Shown here: in pieces, positions 17,561 through 26,288 of the stretch
How the letters are laid out: every line of letters begins with the position of its first letter
How positions within the stretch are numbered: the first letter of the stretch is position 1
Source of the DNA: Nostoc sp. TH1S01
GTDB lineage: Bacteria > Cyanobacteriota > Cyanobacteriia > Cyanobacteriales > Nostocaceae
Length of the DNA stretch: 64,000 nt
Assembly: GCA_018993265.1 (NCBI GenBank)
Contig: JAGKSW010000071.1
Location: 1 to 64,000 of the forward strand
Direction: 5' to 3'
Position numbers and translations under genes: made by a program
The notes under the pieces: model-generated
What the model was told of the DNA's origin: nothing
The model's input: only the letters and a program-made list of their open reading frames with translations
Database searches by the model: none

Positions 17561-17597
17561 AAAAACAGCTTGCAATTTTACATACAAGCTGTTTTTT
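17561..17597. terminator. Rho-independent terminator for the 618-residue protein gene
   Basis: AAAAACAGCTTG pairs with CAAGCTGTTTTT around a 12-nt loop. On the minus strand the run of T follows the stem, just after the stop of the gene at 17610. Confidence 0.85.
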
Positions 17598-17609
17598 GAG
17601 AGATTTCTT

Positions 17610-19466
17610 TTAATTAGGCGCTCTGACACCATTGCGTCCTAATGCAGAATACTCTCTGTCTGCAAAGAGACTGGCTTGTCCATCTACCTTATACTCAAAT
17701 CCTTGCACGGGAACAATTTGCTTTAACGTAATACCCAAATCAGGAGCAGGCGATGTTCTGGCGTTTCTTCCATAAGCATCTGTATAGATGACTGAACTGG
17801 GAGAATTTTTAAATGCAAGACCTGAAAAGTGAGTTTGTATATGGCTTGTTCCTCGGAAGGGTGAACGAGGATCATCCCACTGCACTTTGCTACCAGAAGC
17901 TAATGCTTCTTGACAAAGTAGAGTTTTGGATAAAGGATGTAATGAGTTAAAACACGCATCTACCGTTCGATTGATTTTTGTAGAGGACAACGCATCATAA
18001 AAACGGGAAGGATTTGTAATGGTGAAGTAAAAACTTTTCCCAGCAAAGTTAGTCAGCCAATATTCCGTAGTTCTTTTACTCACATCTGCTATTTGTTGAT
18101 CTACTGTTCCTCGTTGATAACACTCAGCAGTAGGAATGGCGCGATGCACACCGCCACTAGGTTGATTTGTTGGGGAAGGAGTAATACCAGGATTGACAGG
18201 TAAATTACACAAAGAAGTCTCAGCTTCTTTAAATCCTCCAGCAGCACCAAACAAAGCAAAGTGTTTTAAGTTAAACGGTTCAAGTCCATCACATTTACCA
18301 GACGCAAACATTTCATGCGCTGTATTTGTGAGTGCATCGGGTGAATGTGTACCCATGTGCAGTTTTAGGCTAACATCACAGGTTGTAGTTACAGTGGTGT
18401 TGATCGCATTGTACATACGCCAGTTGTTAGCCACAAGCACCTTATGCCCAAAGTGATCTTCATGTCGATGAACAGATGGATTAGATAAATTATTAGTTGC
18501 TAGTTGCTCGTTGACATAGCCAAAGGCTGGCATACCTGCAATTTCAAATACCTCTGAGCTACGAGGATCATCTCCATGCTCGTGACCGTATGTACAATAG
18601 GTATTTGTTTCAGGGTTAAAATCAATCGGTGGATGCCATGTAGGATATACTTTGTCATCGTCGGCTTTTGTCCAATAAGTATCGTGCATCCACTTGGGAC
18701 ATTCCCATGTTTTGCCCGGAGACCAAATTCCATAGGATTTGGCCAGGATATCAGAGCTAGCTGGTAATAGGTTTTGTGTCCGTATCGGTTGACCAGCGAT
18801 AGGGATAATCGGCGCACCTTTGTTAACTCGATCAGCTTGGGTTTTTTGGATTTCGTCGATGTTCTGCACTGTATCCTTAGCCCAGAAAGCAAACCAATTA
18901 AAGCGCATAGTGCTATTAGACCCTGTAAACCGGATCACAAGGTTTTGTTTGCCTTGGGCAAGACTACTATTTAAGGGACAGGGAACTGTTAAATAGGTTG
19001 ACAAAGAGTTTGTGCTGTTGATATTGCACCACCCCACTATAGTGCCGCTAACTGAGCCAAGGCGGACTTCTACACTGTTTGTCCCAGAAGGCAAGGCAAT
19101 GCGTAACATCAAGGCTTCTACACCACTACCTAAGTCAAGGTCGTTGTACACTGCATAGTTACCATTAGCAGCATTGGTAAGCTCTTGAGATTGACCCGTA
19201 TAACCTATAGAAAAGGGATTTTCACTACGTTCCCAATAATCACCCCAAACTGTTTGTAAACCTAATCGATAAGAAAAACTCAAAGCATCTACACGCTTAA
19301 ATACAGGCCAAGGTGCTAGCGCACTGGCGGGAATTGTTGCTGTGCTAGTGGCGACTGCAACGTTCATCTGCCCAAAAAAAGGAATATTTAGATGACTAAT
19401 GCCGAATAAACTCACTAGTAAGGCGATCGCTGCTTGGAAGCAGAATCGGGTTATTTTATATTTCAC
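17610..19466 (-). CDS. large secreted protein with CBM6-like domain and His-rich region
   Basis: The 618-residue protein has an N-terminal signal (hydrophobic about residues 8-38). Residues about 65-195 look like a CBM6/galactose-binding-like beta-sandwich: a VYNDLDLGSGVEALMLRIAL-type strand pair, NSVEVRLGSVSG and a final FNWFAFW. The larger C-terminal part (about 230-600) is rich in His, Cys, Trp and Asp (YGHEHGDDPR, VHRHEDHFGHK), suggesting metal binding, and Cys pairs suited to an oxidising compartment. I do not recognise that domain; it could be a lyase or oxidase acting on carbohydrate outside the cell. It is monocistronic. Confidence 0.7.
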   Translation of the reverse strand: MKYKITRFCFQAAIALLVSLFGISHLNIPFFGQMNVAVATSTATIPASALAPWPVFKRVDALSFSYRLGLQTVWGDYWERSENPFSIGYTGQSQELTNAANGNYAVYNDLDLGSGVEALMLRIALPSGTNSVEVRLGSVSGTIVGWCNINSTNSLSTYLTVPCPLNSSLAQGKQNLVIRFTGSNSTMRFNWFAFWAKDTVQNIDEIQKTQADRVNKGAPIIPIAGQPIRTQNLLPASSDILAKSYGIWSPGKTWECPKWMHDTYWTKADDDKVYPTWHPPIDFNPETNTYCTYGHEHGDDPRSSEVFEIAGMPAFGYVNEQLATNNLSNPSVHRHEDHFGHKVLVANNWRMYNAINTTVTTTCDVSLKLHMGTHSPDALTNTAHEMFASGKCDGLEPFNLKHFALFGAAGGFKEAETSLCNLPVNPGITPSPTNQPSGGVHRAIPTAECYQRGTVDQQIADVSKRTTEYWLTNFAGKSFYFTITNPSRFYDALSSTKINRTVDACFNSLHPLSKTLLCQEALASGSKVQWDDPRSPFRGTSHIQTHFSGLAFKNSPSSVIYTDAYGRNARTSPAPDLGITLKQIVPVQGFEYKVDGQASLFADREYSALGRNGVRAPN

Positions 19467-19850
19467 AATTTATCCTTTAAAGTTATGTTATGCTGCGTTC
19501 CCGAATCGATATATGAATCAACCAATCACAATTAGTTAGCTACTACATCCGCTAATGCTTCTTGAGTAATACTGAATATAATATATACAAATAAAAATAT
19601 TTACTACAGTATTTATTCTAGGTAAAAAATTTTCGATTACTTGCTGCAATTGTTCAATTATCAAACTTGCATAAATGTTTAAAAGTCTTATATTTAGCCA
19701 AAAGTAGTTCGTAAGTATAAATTTATCTTAAGTTTATATACACACTTAAGAGTATTTTTGTTTACAAATTAATGTATAAAATAAGACTCATATACTTGTG
19801 GTTACACTAGTTGCAACTCTGCAACAAGAATATTTCTTGAACTTTGAATT
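19467..19850. other. AT-rich divergent intergenic region
   Basis: 384 bp between the minus-strand secreted protein and dndE. It is very AT-rich with no gene seen and only scattered short repeats (AGTTGCAACTCTGCAAC near 19808). It should contain the dndE promoter and no dndB, dndC or dndD remnant is visible. Confidence 0.5.
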
Positions 19851-20237
19851 ATGGAAGCACCAATCGAAAGAATTAAACTTTCTCAAACAGCCAAAGACCA
19901 ACTGCAAAAACTCAAACGCAGCACCAAAATCGACCAATGGAATATTCTGTGTCGTTGGGCGTTTTGCCGTTCCCTTGCTGAACCTACTCCACCATCCCCT
20001 GTACCCATTCCTCAAGATAGTAACGTCGAAATGACTTGGCGTGTCTTTGGGGGCGAAATGGCGGATATTCTTTGGCTCGCGCTTAAACAACGCTGTCATA
20101 ATGATGGTTTAGAGACTGACAAAGAAACCTTAGCCAGTCAATTTCGCTTGCATTTGCATCGGGGAATTGGTTATTTAGCTGGCGACCCAAATATCAAGAA
20201 AATTGAAGATTTGATTGAACTGGCAATAAAAGATTGA
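19851..20237 (+). CDS. dndE: DNA sulfur modification protein DndE
   Basis: The 128-residue product matches DndE in length and pattern: IERIKLSQTAKDQLQKLKR at the start, then NILCRWAFCRSLAE, a MTWRVFGGEMADILWLALK block and a final FRLHLHRGIGYLAGD. DndE works with DndC and DndD in placing phosphorothioate sulfur in the DNA backbone and binds nicked DNA as a tetramer. The other modification genes (dndB, dndC, dndD, and a cysteine desulfurase) are not in the window; upstream is a divergent unrelated gene. Only the associated methyltransferase follows, 45 bp later. Confidence 0.85.
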   Translation: MEAPIERIKLSQTAKDQLQKLKRSTKIDQWNILCRWAFCRSLAEPTPPSPVPIPQDSNVEMTWRVFGGEMADILWLALKQRCHNDGLETDKETLASQFRLHLHRGIGYLAGDPNIKKIEDLIELAIKD

Positions 20238-20282
20238 CAGGATATTAGTTAACTGTTAACTGATAACTGTTAACTGAATATT

Positions 20283-21743
20283 ATGCCGGAGAGCTACTTA
20301 GAAATCGAGCGTCATCGAGCTGCGATCGCTCGCACAGAAATTTCTCGCCCTGTAAGATTAGCCATAGAATGGTCAATCATCAATCAGGACACCACTTTTT
20401 TTGACTACGGTTGTGGTCATGGTGGCGATGTGCAGCGCGTTGGGAACCTCGGCTATACCAGCGCAGGCTGGGATCCTTACTACTATCCCAGTCACCAAAT
20501 TACGCCTGCTGATGTGGTTAATTTGGGTTACGTGATCAACGTCATTGAAGATATAGAAGAACGTAACCAAAGCCTCATCAAAGCCTGGGAACTCACCCGC
20601 AAAGTGTTAATTGTTGCTGCACAAGTCTTAATTAACGCTCCCAGCAAAGCGCAACTGGCTTACAATGACGGCATTGTCACTAGTCGCAATACCTTTCAAA
20701 AATATTACGAGCAAGAAGAACTTAAAAAATATATTGATCAAGTCTTAAACTTCGATGCGGTTCCCGTTGCGCTTGGGGTTTATTTTGTCTTCCGTGACGA
20801 AGCTGAAAAAGAAAGTTTCAAAGCCACCCGCTTCTTTTCTCGCACTTATACACCGCGAGTTCGTATCCCGACAAAGCGTTTTGAAGATTATCAAGAACAA
20901 CTTGCACCTTTAATGGCATTTTTCACCAAACGCGGTAGATTACCAGTCAAAGGAGAATTAGCCAACGAACAAGAATTACTGAATGAATTTGGTAACTTTC
21001 GCCGCGCCTTTGCGGTTGTCTTGCAAGCTACCGATGAAGCAGAATGGGATGCGATCGCCTACCGTCGTTCTTTAGATATTCAAGTTTATCTTGCCCTGAC
21101 TCACTTTGATAAACGCCCCAGATTTTCCCAACTAGCGCCAGAAATGCGCCACGACATCAAAGCCTTCTTTGGTAGTTATGAGGAAGCTTGCGAAGTCGCC
21201 GACCAAAAATTATTTAGTTTGGGTAGACCAAAAGTAGTCCAAACAGCCTGCGAAAAAAGCAAAATCGGCAAACATACACGCGGCGCACTTTACGTTCATG
21301 TTTCCGCCCTCGCCGCCCTCGATCCCTTACTCCGCATTTACGAAGGTTGCGCTAGCCGTACCATTGGGCGTGTTGATGGGGCTACACTCATCAAATATTG
21401 CTTTGACCAACCGCAAATATCTTACTTATTTTATCCGGACTTCGACACAGACCCGCATCCAGCCTTAAAAGCCAGCATCACAATTGACTTAAAAACTTTG
21501 TATGTCACTCACCGAGATTATGCAAATCGGGCAAATCCGCCTGTTCTGCACCGTAAAGAAACTTTTGTTATGCCTACCTATCCCCAATACGAAGAATTTG
21601 CTAAACTTACCCAACAAGAACAGGAATTAGGTTTACTCAAGCAAAAAAGTGATATTGGTACGCGTGAAGGTTGGTTAAAATGTCTGGCTGATCATGGAGT
21701 AGAAATTAGAGGACATCAAGTTTATCAGGTTAAGAAAGATTAA
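20283..21743 (+). CDS. DNA phosphorothioation-associated putative methyltransferase
   Basis: The 486-residue protein starts RHRAAIARTEISRPVRLAIE and then has a SAM-binding motif FFDYGCGHGGDVQRV, followed by GYVINVIEDIEERN. This is the signature of the methyltransferase-like family that accompanies Dnd systems in cyanobacteria and others. The C-terminal half (about 200-486) is family-specific, with FSRTYTPRVRIPTKRFEDY and a KSKIGKHTRGALYVH segment. Its substrate is unproven; it could modify DNA together with phosphorothioation. It follows dndE by 45 bp, which is filled by a GTTAACTG-type tandem repeat. Confidence 0.85.
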   Translation: MPESYLEIERHRAAIARTEISRPVRLAIEWSIINQDTTFFDYGCGHGGDVQRVGNLGYTSAGWDPYYYPSHQITPADVVNLGYVINVIEDIEERNQSLIKAWELTRKVLIVAAQVLINAPSKAQLAYNDGIVTSRNTFQKYYEQEELKKYIDQVLNFDAVPVALGVYFVFRDEAEKESFKATRFFSRTYTPRVRIPTKRFEDYQEQLAPLMAFFTKRGRLPVKGELANEQELLNEFGNFRRAFAVVLQATDEAEWDAIAYRRSLDIQVYLALTHFDKRPRFSQLAPEMRHDIKAFFGSYEEACEVADQKLFSLGRPKVVQTACEKSKIGKHTRGALYVHVSALAALDPLLRIYEGCASRTIGRVDGATLIKYCFDQPQISYLFYPDFDTDPHPALKASITIDLKTLYVTHRDYANRANPPVLHRKETFVMPTYPQYEEFAKLTQQEQELGLLKQKSDIGTREGWLKCLADHGVEIRGHQVYQVKKD

Positions 21744-21927
21744 CTCAGGCTAAATATTCTGGAACGACACCAGTTGATTGTTTTCAGCATTTCCGGCATT
21801 GAGGAAGAGACAAAATAGGATATAGCGATCGCTTCCACACCAGAATTATCCGAAAATTGGCTTTGACATGATGACCAAACCCTGGAAGTGAGCATACAAT
21901 TCAAGGGTTTATTAGGAGATAGTTATC

Positions 21928-22389
21928 ATGGGTGAATCCAAACGTAGAAAACAGCAAGATTCCAACTACGGCAAAGTTAAGAATCCTGTCAAAAAGTTGA
22001 TGAAAATTTTCTGCCCATTTTTTGAGGATTACGATAATTTGTCTAATCTTGATTCTGATGCTATCTCGTTGATGATAGCTAAGGAAGGGTATAAAGAAAC
22101 AGGCTTGAGAGGAATAATTTTAAAAGGATACCTAGCTGAACATTTAGTCAAAGATTATCCTCCTGAATCTGAAGTTATAGAAGGCTTCAAACAACATGGA
22201 AATATTTATGTTACTTCAACCTTAGCTTTAAGTTATCTAGAAAATGCTGTTAATAAACAGGCAAATCTGAAAAATTTCGATACGTATAACCCATCAGATG
22301 AATTTATCCGTATTGAAAGTGACCCTAAAGAATACCACATCAATTTGGTAAAAGTATCACAACATCCTCAGAGAGTAGGTGATATTTAA
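21928..22389 (+). CDS. unknown protein, MGESKRRK-type N-terminus
   Basis: 153 residues, no signal peptide or membrane segment. It opens with a basic MGESKRRKQQDSNYGKV motif seen at the start of several short bacterial proteins. The remainder is mixed alpha/beta with LRGIILKGYLAEHLVKDYPP and a SLSYLENAV-like helix. A good ribosome site, TTAGGAGAT, precedes the ATG by seven bases. It stands alone after the Dnd pair, with lower GC and Lys/Asn-rich codons. Function unknown. Confidence 0.6.
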   Translation: MGESKRRKQQDSNYGKVKNPVKKLMKIFCPFFEDYDNLSNLDSDAISLMIAKEGYKETGLRGIILKGYLAEHLVKDYPPESEVIEGFKQHGNIYVTSTLALSYLENAVNKQANLKNFDTYNPSDEFIRIESDPKEYHINLVKVSQHPQRVGDI

Positions 22390-22394
22390 TCATG

Positions 22395-22489
22395 TATAGG
22401 AACCTGATTTGATTACTGAATATACTTGTGTATGCAGGTAACAGCAAAAAAGATAGTTAGAAGCATACTGATTTTTTTCAAATATCAAA
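22395..22489. repeat. TATAG-type MITE-like element (copy A)
   Basis: TATAGGAACCTGATTTGATT starts the copy, followed by ACTGAATATACTTGTGTA and, at the other end, ACTGATTTTTTTCAAATATC. It is homologous to the elements at 32265-32385 and 49205-49333, with a shorter middle. It abuts a second element at 22490. Confidence 0.65.
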
Positions 22490-22592
22490 TATAGCAATCC
22501 TACATAAGTTGTAAAAATTGAGAGGCTCAGATCCCCGACTTCTCAAAGAAGTCGGGGATCTTGTTGTTCACAAATGATTTATGACTGCTATA
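22490..22592. repeat. small element with 25-bp imperfect terminal repeats around a perfect palindrome
   Basis: The ends TATAGCAATC and GACTGCTATA are inverted, with imperfect pairing extending about 25 bp inwards. The centre is AGATCCCCGACTTCT paired perfectly with AGAAGTCGGGGATCT at 22529-22561. The same palindrome, with changes, recurs at 31343, 42817 and 49023. It could be a non-autonomous element or a REP-like hairpin acting on the upstream transcript. Confidence 0.7.
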
Positions 22593-22696
22593 TAGGTAAG
22601 AAAATTTATGAATGCTCAAATCTATGTAGTAACTAGGTTTATACTCAGCAGAATGGAGATTACGAATTGAACTAAGTCAGAAGGAATATCGAAACG

Positions 22697-24208
22697 ATGA
22701 GAGAAATCCAAGCACTACGCCAAGCCGTCCAAAGTCGCAAAATGGGGGCTTTGTTATTGCTGGGTTTTGCATCTGGGTTGCCTTTGTTCTTAACTAGTAG
22801 AACATTGCAACTGTGGATGCAAGATGCCAAGGTTGATATCGGCAAAATTACTTTATTTGGTTTATTGGCTTTGCCCTATTCTCTCAAATTTTTGTGGTCG
22901 CCATTACTAGATAGGTTTGTACCGCCATTTTTGGGAGCGAGACGGGGGTGGTTAATTTTAACTCAAGTTGGGTTAGCAATTGCGATCGCCACTCTTGCCC
23001 TACAACAACCTTCCCAAAGTGACCAAGTATTACAAATTCTAGCCATCAACTGTTTAATTATCACCTTTTTAAGTGCAACCCAAGACATCGCTGGCGATGC
23101 CTACCGTACGGACATCTTAAACCCGCTAGAAGCAGAAGCAGGTGCATCTGTTTGGGTACTTGGCTATCGCGTTGCGTTGTTTGTTACTAGTTCCCTAGCC
23201 TTGGTATTAGCCGATCGCCTGCCTTGGAATGGTGTTTACTTATTCATGGCGGCTTTAATGGCAGGAAGTATACTTGTAACTTTATCAGCACCCAGAGAAC
23301 CACAGGTAAGCAACCACCGAGAAACTGCACCTTTATCTGCCAAAGATGTGATATTTGTTCTGTTTATAACTGCTTTGGTAGCTGGCTTACTTGGAGGAGT
23401 TTTTATTGGCTATATTGCTTTGCCTGTATTTTATTGGCTATTAGCAGGCTTGATTGTCACTTGGATAGTTTCATCCTTATTATTACCTGATGAGTTACTT
23501 GGTGAAGCTCAAGAAAATCAAGCCCCACAAAATTTACAACAAGCGATTTTTCTGCCTTTTAAAGAATTCTTTCATCGCTTTGGCTGGGTGCAAGCGGGTC
23601 TAATTTTGATATTTATCATCCTTTATAAACTGGGTGATTCTTTAGTAGGTATTACTGCAAATTTATTTTTGCGGGAAATCAACTTTACAAAAACCGAAAT
23701 TGGCGCAATTCAAGCCGGAATTGGCTTTCTTGCCACGACTGTTGGCGTATTAGCGGGTGGCGTAATATTAAGCAAAATTCATATTAATCGGGGTTTATGG
23801 ATATTTGGCATACTGCAATTATTGAGTAACTTGGGTTATTATGCTTTAGCTGTTGCTGGCAAAAACTACTCGTTATTAATCTTGGCAGTAAATATCGAAA
23901 ACTTTAGTGCCGGATTAGTCACAGTTGCTACAGTGGCATTTTTAATGAACCTCTGCAATCACCGTTTTACAACCACACAATTTGCTTTATTTTCTAGCTT
24001 AATGGCGATTAGTAGAGATGTTCTTTCTGCACCCGCAGGCGATTGGGCAAAAGCCACAGGCTGGCCGGTGTTTTTCTTGTTCACCCTAGTAGCAGCCTTA
24101 CCAGGATTGTTACTTTTACCTTTTGTTGCTCCCTGGAATCAAAAGCCAGTGGTAATATCTAGACCAGGACTAGAGGAAGAAGATGAGGATGTATGGGAAG
24201 CCAAGTAA
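22697..24208 (+). CDS. AmpG-family major facilitator transporter
   Basis: The 503-residue membrane protein has about 12 predicted transmembrane helices. The N-terminal GFASGLPLFLTSRTLQLWM, PYSLKFLWSPLLDRFVPP and SATQDIAGDAYRTDIL are the conserved AmpG elements (the second and third follow helices 1 and 3). AmpG imports muropeptides for peptidoglycan recycling; many cyanobacterial homologues are annotated only as MFS transporters, so the substrate is open. The next gene begins 16 bases before its stop, indicating translational coupling. Confidence 0.85.
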   Translation: MREIQALRQAVQSRKMGALLLLGFASGLPLFLTSRTLQLWMQDAKVDIGKITLFGLLALPYSLKFLWSPLLDRFVPPFLGARRGWLILTQVGLAIAIATLALQQPSQSDQVLQILAINCLIITFLSATQDIAGDAYRTDILNPLEAEAGASVWVLGYRVALFVTSSLALVLADRLPWNGVYLFMAALMAGSILVTLSAPREPQVSNHRETAPLSAKDVIFVLFITALVAGLLGGVFIGYIALPVFYWLLAGLIVTWIVSSLLLPDELLGEAQENQAPQNLQQAIFLPFKEFFHRFGWVQAGLILIFIILYKLGDSLVGITANLFLREINFTKTEIGAIQAGIGFLATTVGVLAGGVILSKIHINRGLWIFGILQLLSNLGYYALAVAGKNYSLLILAVNIENFSAGLVTVATVAFLMNLCNHRFTTTQFALFSSLMAISRDVLSAPAGDWAKATGWPVFFLFTLVAALPGLLLLPFVAPWNQKPVVISRPGLEEEDEDVWEAK

Positions 24209-24597
24209 TTGTTGTTATTGGTACATTTATTCTTTTACTTACGGGCTTGTTACTTGGCTATGTCCTGTCACAGTTAGTACTTGGCTTCTTGACTTTTAAT
24301 CTCTTTACTTTTTTTGGTACACTCAGCCTGATTGTAATTTTCGGCACACTTTATTACGTTCTATTTTGGCAGTTGCGCCGAGAACAGTCTCAAGTTGTGC
24401 CGGAAAGTATGTCCGTAACAGAGATTAACGATCGCATCACCGATAATCAACTCAAAAACAGGCTGATTGCTAAGTTAGATGGTGATACCGCCACCGCCGA
24501 ACGCTTAATTGAGCAAGCAAAACAAAATTATCCAGGTATGTCAGAAAGTTGGTATTGGGAACGAGTCATTGATGATTTGGAACGTGATCAGCGTTAA
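24193..24597 (+). CDS. small membrane protein of unknown function
   Basis: 134 residues. Two transmembrane helices (about 5-30 and 35-58) precede a soluble tail of 70 residues with QLKNRLIAKLDGDTATAERL and YPGMSESWYWERVIDDLERD. The start overlaps the AmpG-like gene by 16 bp, so the two are coupled. No known family recognised; it may be a partner of the transporter. Confidence 0.65.
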   Translation: MGSQVIVVIGTFILLLTGLLLGYVLSQLVLGFLTFNLFTFFGTLSLIVIFGTLYYVLFWQLRREQSQVVPESMSVTEINDRITDNQLKNRLIAKLDGDTATAERLIEQAKQNYPGMSESWYWERVIDDLERDQR

Positions 24598-24604
24598 GGT
24601 TAAA

Positions 24605-24700
24605 GAAGAGAGGCTAGAGGTTAGAGGCTAGGGGCTAGGGGCAGGGGAAAATGCTTCAACTCAGCACTCAGCACTAAACACTCAGCACTCAGTTTCTTTC
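24605..24700. repeat. heptamer tandem repeats (GAGGCTA, CACTCAG)
   Basis: The spacer is made of variants of GAGGCTAGAGGTTA and GGGGCTAGGGGC, then CTCAGCACTCAGCAC and CTTTTGACTTTTGAC. All have a period of seven. These are STRR-type repeats as elsewhere in this window (3363, 27051, 41031). Confidence 0.8.
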
Positions 24701-24723
24701 TTTTGACTTTTGACTTACTAAAT

Positions 24724-24903
24724 ATGGCTATATTTCGTCAATACATCGCCCCACTACTAGTAGTTTTAGTATTTATCGTTGCCTTAGTGGCAGTCAGCGC
24801 CCGTATCTTTTTGCCTGCTGATATGGCAGCACCCGCACCCATTGAAGAAACTGGGGTAATTTTGCCAGCTACAGCTATGGATTTATTAACCTTTAGCAAA
24901 TAA
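24724..24903 (+). CDS. short single-span membrane protein
   Basis: A 59-residue product from the ATG at 24724: one transmembrane helix (about residues 8-30, APLLVVLVFIVALVAVSARI) and a short Pro/Ala tail. The stop lies one base before the GTG of the acetyltransferase gene, and repeats lie upstream. No family is recognised, but the position in a same-strand run and the clear hydrophobic segment support it as real. Confidence 0.5.
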   Translation: MAIFRQYIAPLLVVLVFIVALVAVSARIFLPADMAAPAPIEETGVILPATAMDLLTFSK

Positions 24904-24904
24904 A

Positions 24905-25486
24905 GTGTCTGAGCAACTACTACCAGGGTATTTAATTCGTCGCGGCTCAACATTAGAGCGATCGCTCCTAGTCAAGTTCATGCAACTTACATACCAGGAG
25001 CGATTTCCCCAGCAAGATTTTGCCCACCTCGCCCGCACAGTTGAGCAATATTTGTCCAAAGATACGCCCTTGTGGTGGGTGGATGTGGAAGAGGCAGGGC
25101 AGGGGGGCAGAGGAGCAGAGGCGCAGGGGAGCAGGGGGGCAGGGGAAGTAAATAGCTTTGATTCTCCCTCGCCTACCTTGTCCCCTCCATCCCCCGTTGC
25201 CTGCCTTTGGGTGGGAAATGCTATAGATCAAGTAATTGGCGATCGCCATGCTCACATTTTTTTGCTTTACGTCGTTCCAGAACATCGACGACGGGGTATT
25301 GGTAAAGCTTTAATGCAGTATGTAGAACAATGGGCAATTAAACGAGGCGATAAACAAATCGGTTTACAAGTCTTTGAATCCAATCAACCCGCTTTAAATC
25401 TCTACAATCAACTGGGTTATCAAACTCAATCTTTGTGGATGCTGAAAGAACTGTCAGGTTATTTCGTTGGTGACAGCCATGAGTAG
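24905..25486 (+). CDS. GNAT-family N-acetyltransferase with in-frame repeat insertion
   Basis: The 193-residue enzyme starts with GTG. Its C-terminal half has the GNAT acetyl-CoA loop VVPEHRRRGIGKALMQYVE and the final FESNQPALNLYNQLGY motif. The GNAT core is split: residues about 63-97 are a Gly/Ala then Ser/Pro-rich stretch (GQGGRGAEAQGSRGAGE) encoded by a repeat insertion at 25091-25195 that keeps frame. Since it lies between beta strands before the acetyl-CoA loop, the protein may still fold. The substrate (protein, small amine or antibiotic) is unknown. The next gene overlaps by eight bases. Confidence 0.82.
   Translation: MSEQLLPGYLIRRGSTLERSLLVKFMQLTYQERFPQQDFAHLARTVEQYLSKDTPLWWVDVEEAGQGGRGAEAQGSRGAGEVNSFDSPSPTLSPPSPVACLWVGNAIDQVIGDRHAHIFLLYVVPEHRRRGIGKALMQYVEQWAIKRGDKQIGLQVFESNQPALNLYNQLGYQTQSLWMLKELSGYFVGDSHE
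25091..25195 (+). repeat. in-frame G-rich repeat inserted within the acetyltransferase gene
   Basis: 105 bp of GGGGGCAG/AGGAGCAG-type heptameric repeat followed by pyrimidine-rich CCCTCGCCTACCTTG. The two halves are partly complementary (GGGGGCAGGGGA against TCCCCTCCATCCCCC). Length is a multiple of three and no stop arises. Base composition is far above the surrounding gene. Confidence 0.85.
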
Positions 25487-26114
25487 CAGTTTTGCGATTG
25501 CACAAGCATTTACTACATTTCGCCAAGTTGAGGAAAAACTGGGATTAAGTCTCAGCGAAGATAGTGAGTTTTTTAGTGAATGGATGGTTGAGTTACCTGC
25601 TTTGAGCGAAGTAGAACAGATGCGCTTAGACCAAGTTCGGCGTAATTATCTTTATCAAGTTTCCGATGGCATTCTCCTCGAAGAAACTATCAAAATGGTA
25701 GTGCTGTCACCATTGCTAGAACTCGCTGGGTTTTATCAGGCTCCATATAAATTTAGAGCCGAAGTACCTGTTGAGATTGCCGTGTTAGGGGATGATGACG
25801 AGATATTGCGGGGGCGGATTGATGCGCTGATTCTGCAAGACAAACTCTGGATTGTGCTGATTGAATCGAAAAAAACGACCTTTGATTTAGAAATTGCTTT
25901 ACCTCAAACATTGGCATACATGGCAGCAAATCCAAATCCTCATCAACCGCTTTATGGTATGATTGCCAACGGCAGTAGTTATCTGTTTGTCAAAACATTG
26001 GGAAAACAATACGGAATTTCCGATTTATTAGCGACGCGATCGCAGTACCGTAACAATTTATTTACCGTGCTAAAAATTCTGAAACACTTGGGACAGTTAG
26101 TGATTGGTCAATAG
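25479..26114 (+). CDS. PD-(D/E)XK-like protein, restriction-type N-terminal domain
   Basis: 211 residues from the ATG at 25479 (overlap of eight bases with the acetyltransferase). The core RGRIDALILQDKLWIVLIES followed by KK carries the Asp and the ExK of a PD-(D/E)XK nuclease fold. The frame ends with LPQTLAYMAANPNPHQPLYG, as in the R-subunit N-terminal domain of type I systems. Such stand-alone proteins are usually annotated as restriction endonuclease subunit R-like in cyanobacteria. No specificity or methylase gene lies nearby, so a restriction role is not shown. Confidence 0.72.
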   Translation: MSSSFAIAQAFTTFRQVEEKLGLSLSEDSEFFSEWMVELPALSEVEQMRLDQVRRNYLYQVSDGILLEETIKMVVLSPLLELAGFYQAPYKFRAEVPVEIAVLGDDDEILRGRIDALILQDKLWIVLIESKKTTFDLEIALPQTLAYMAANPNPHQPLYGMIANGSSYLFVKTLGKQYGISDLLATRSQYRNNLFTVLKILKHLGQLVIGQ

Positions 26115-26288
26115 TTAATAGTTCTTCTCTTTTCTAGTCCCTAACTCCTAGCCCCTAGCCTCTTTTTCCCAAACAAATCTAAATCATGTCGAACATAAAG
26201 TGTACAATAATCTAGCAAATACCTATCAGGCGCTGAATTATTGGCACGGGGGGTTATATTAAGATCCCACTCGGCATCTAAATGACGT

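Noticed and set aside
24966..25285. Minus-strand frame across the acetyltransferase repeat
   Set aside because: It is the shadow of the G/C-rich repeat; the plus-strand GNAT motifs define the real gene.
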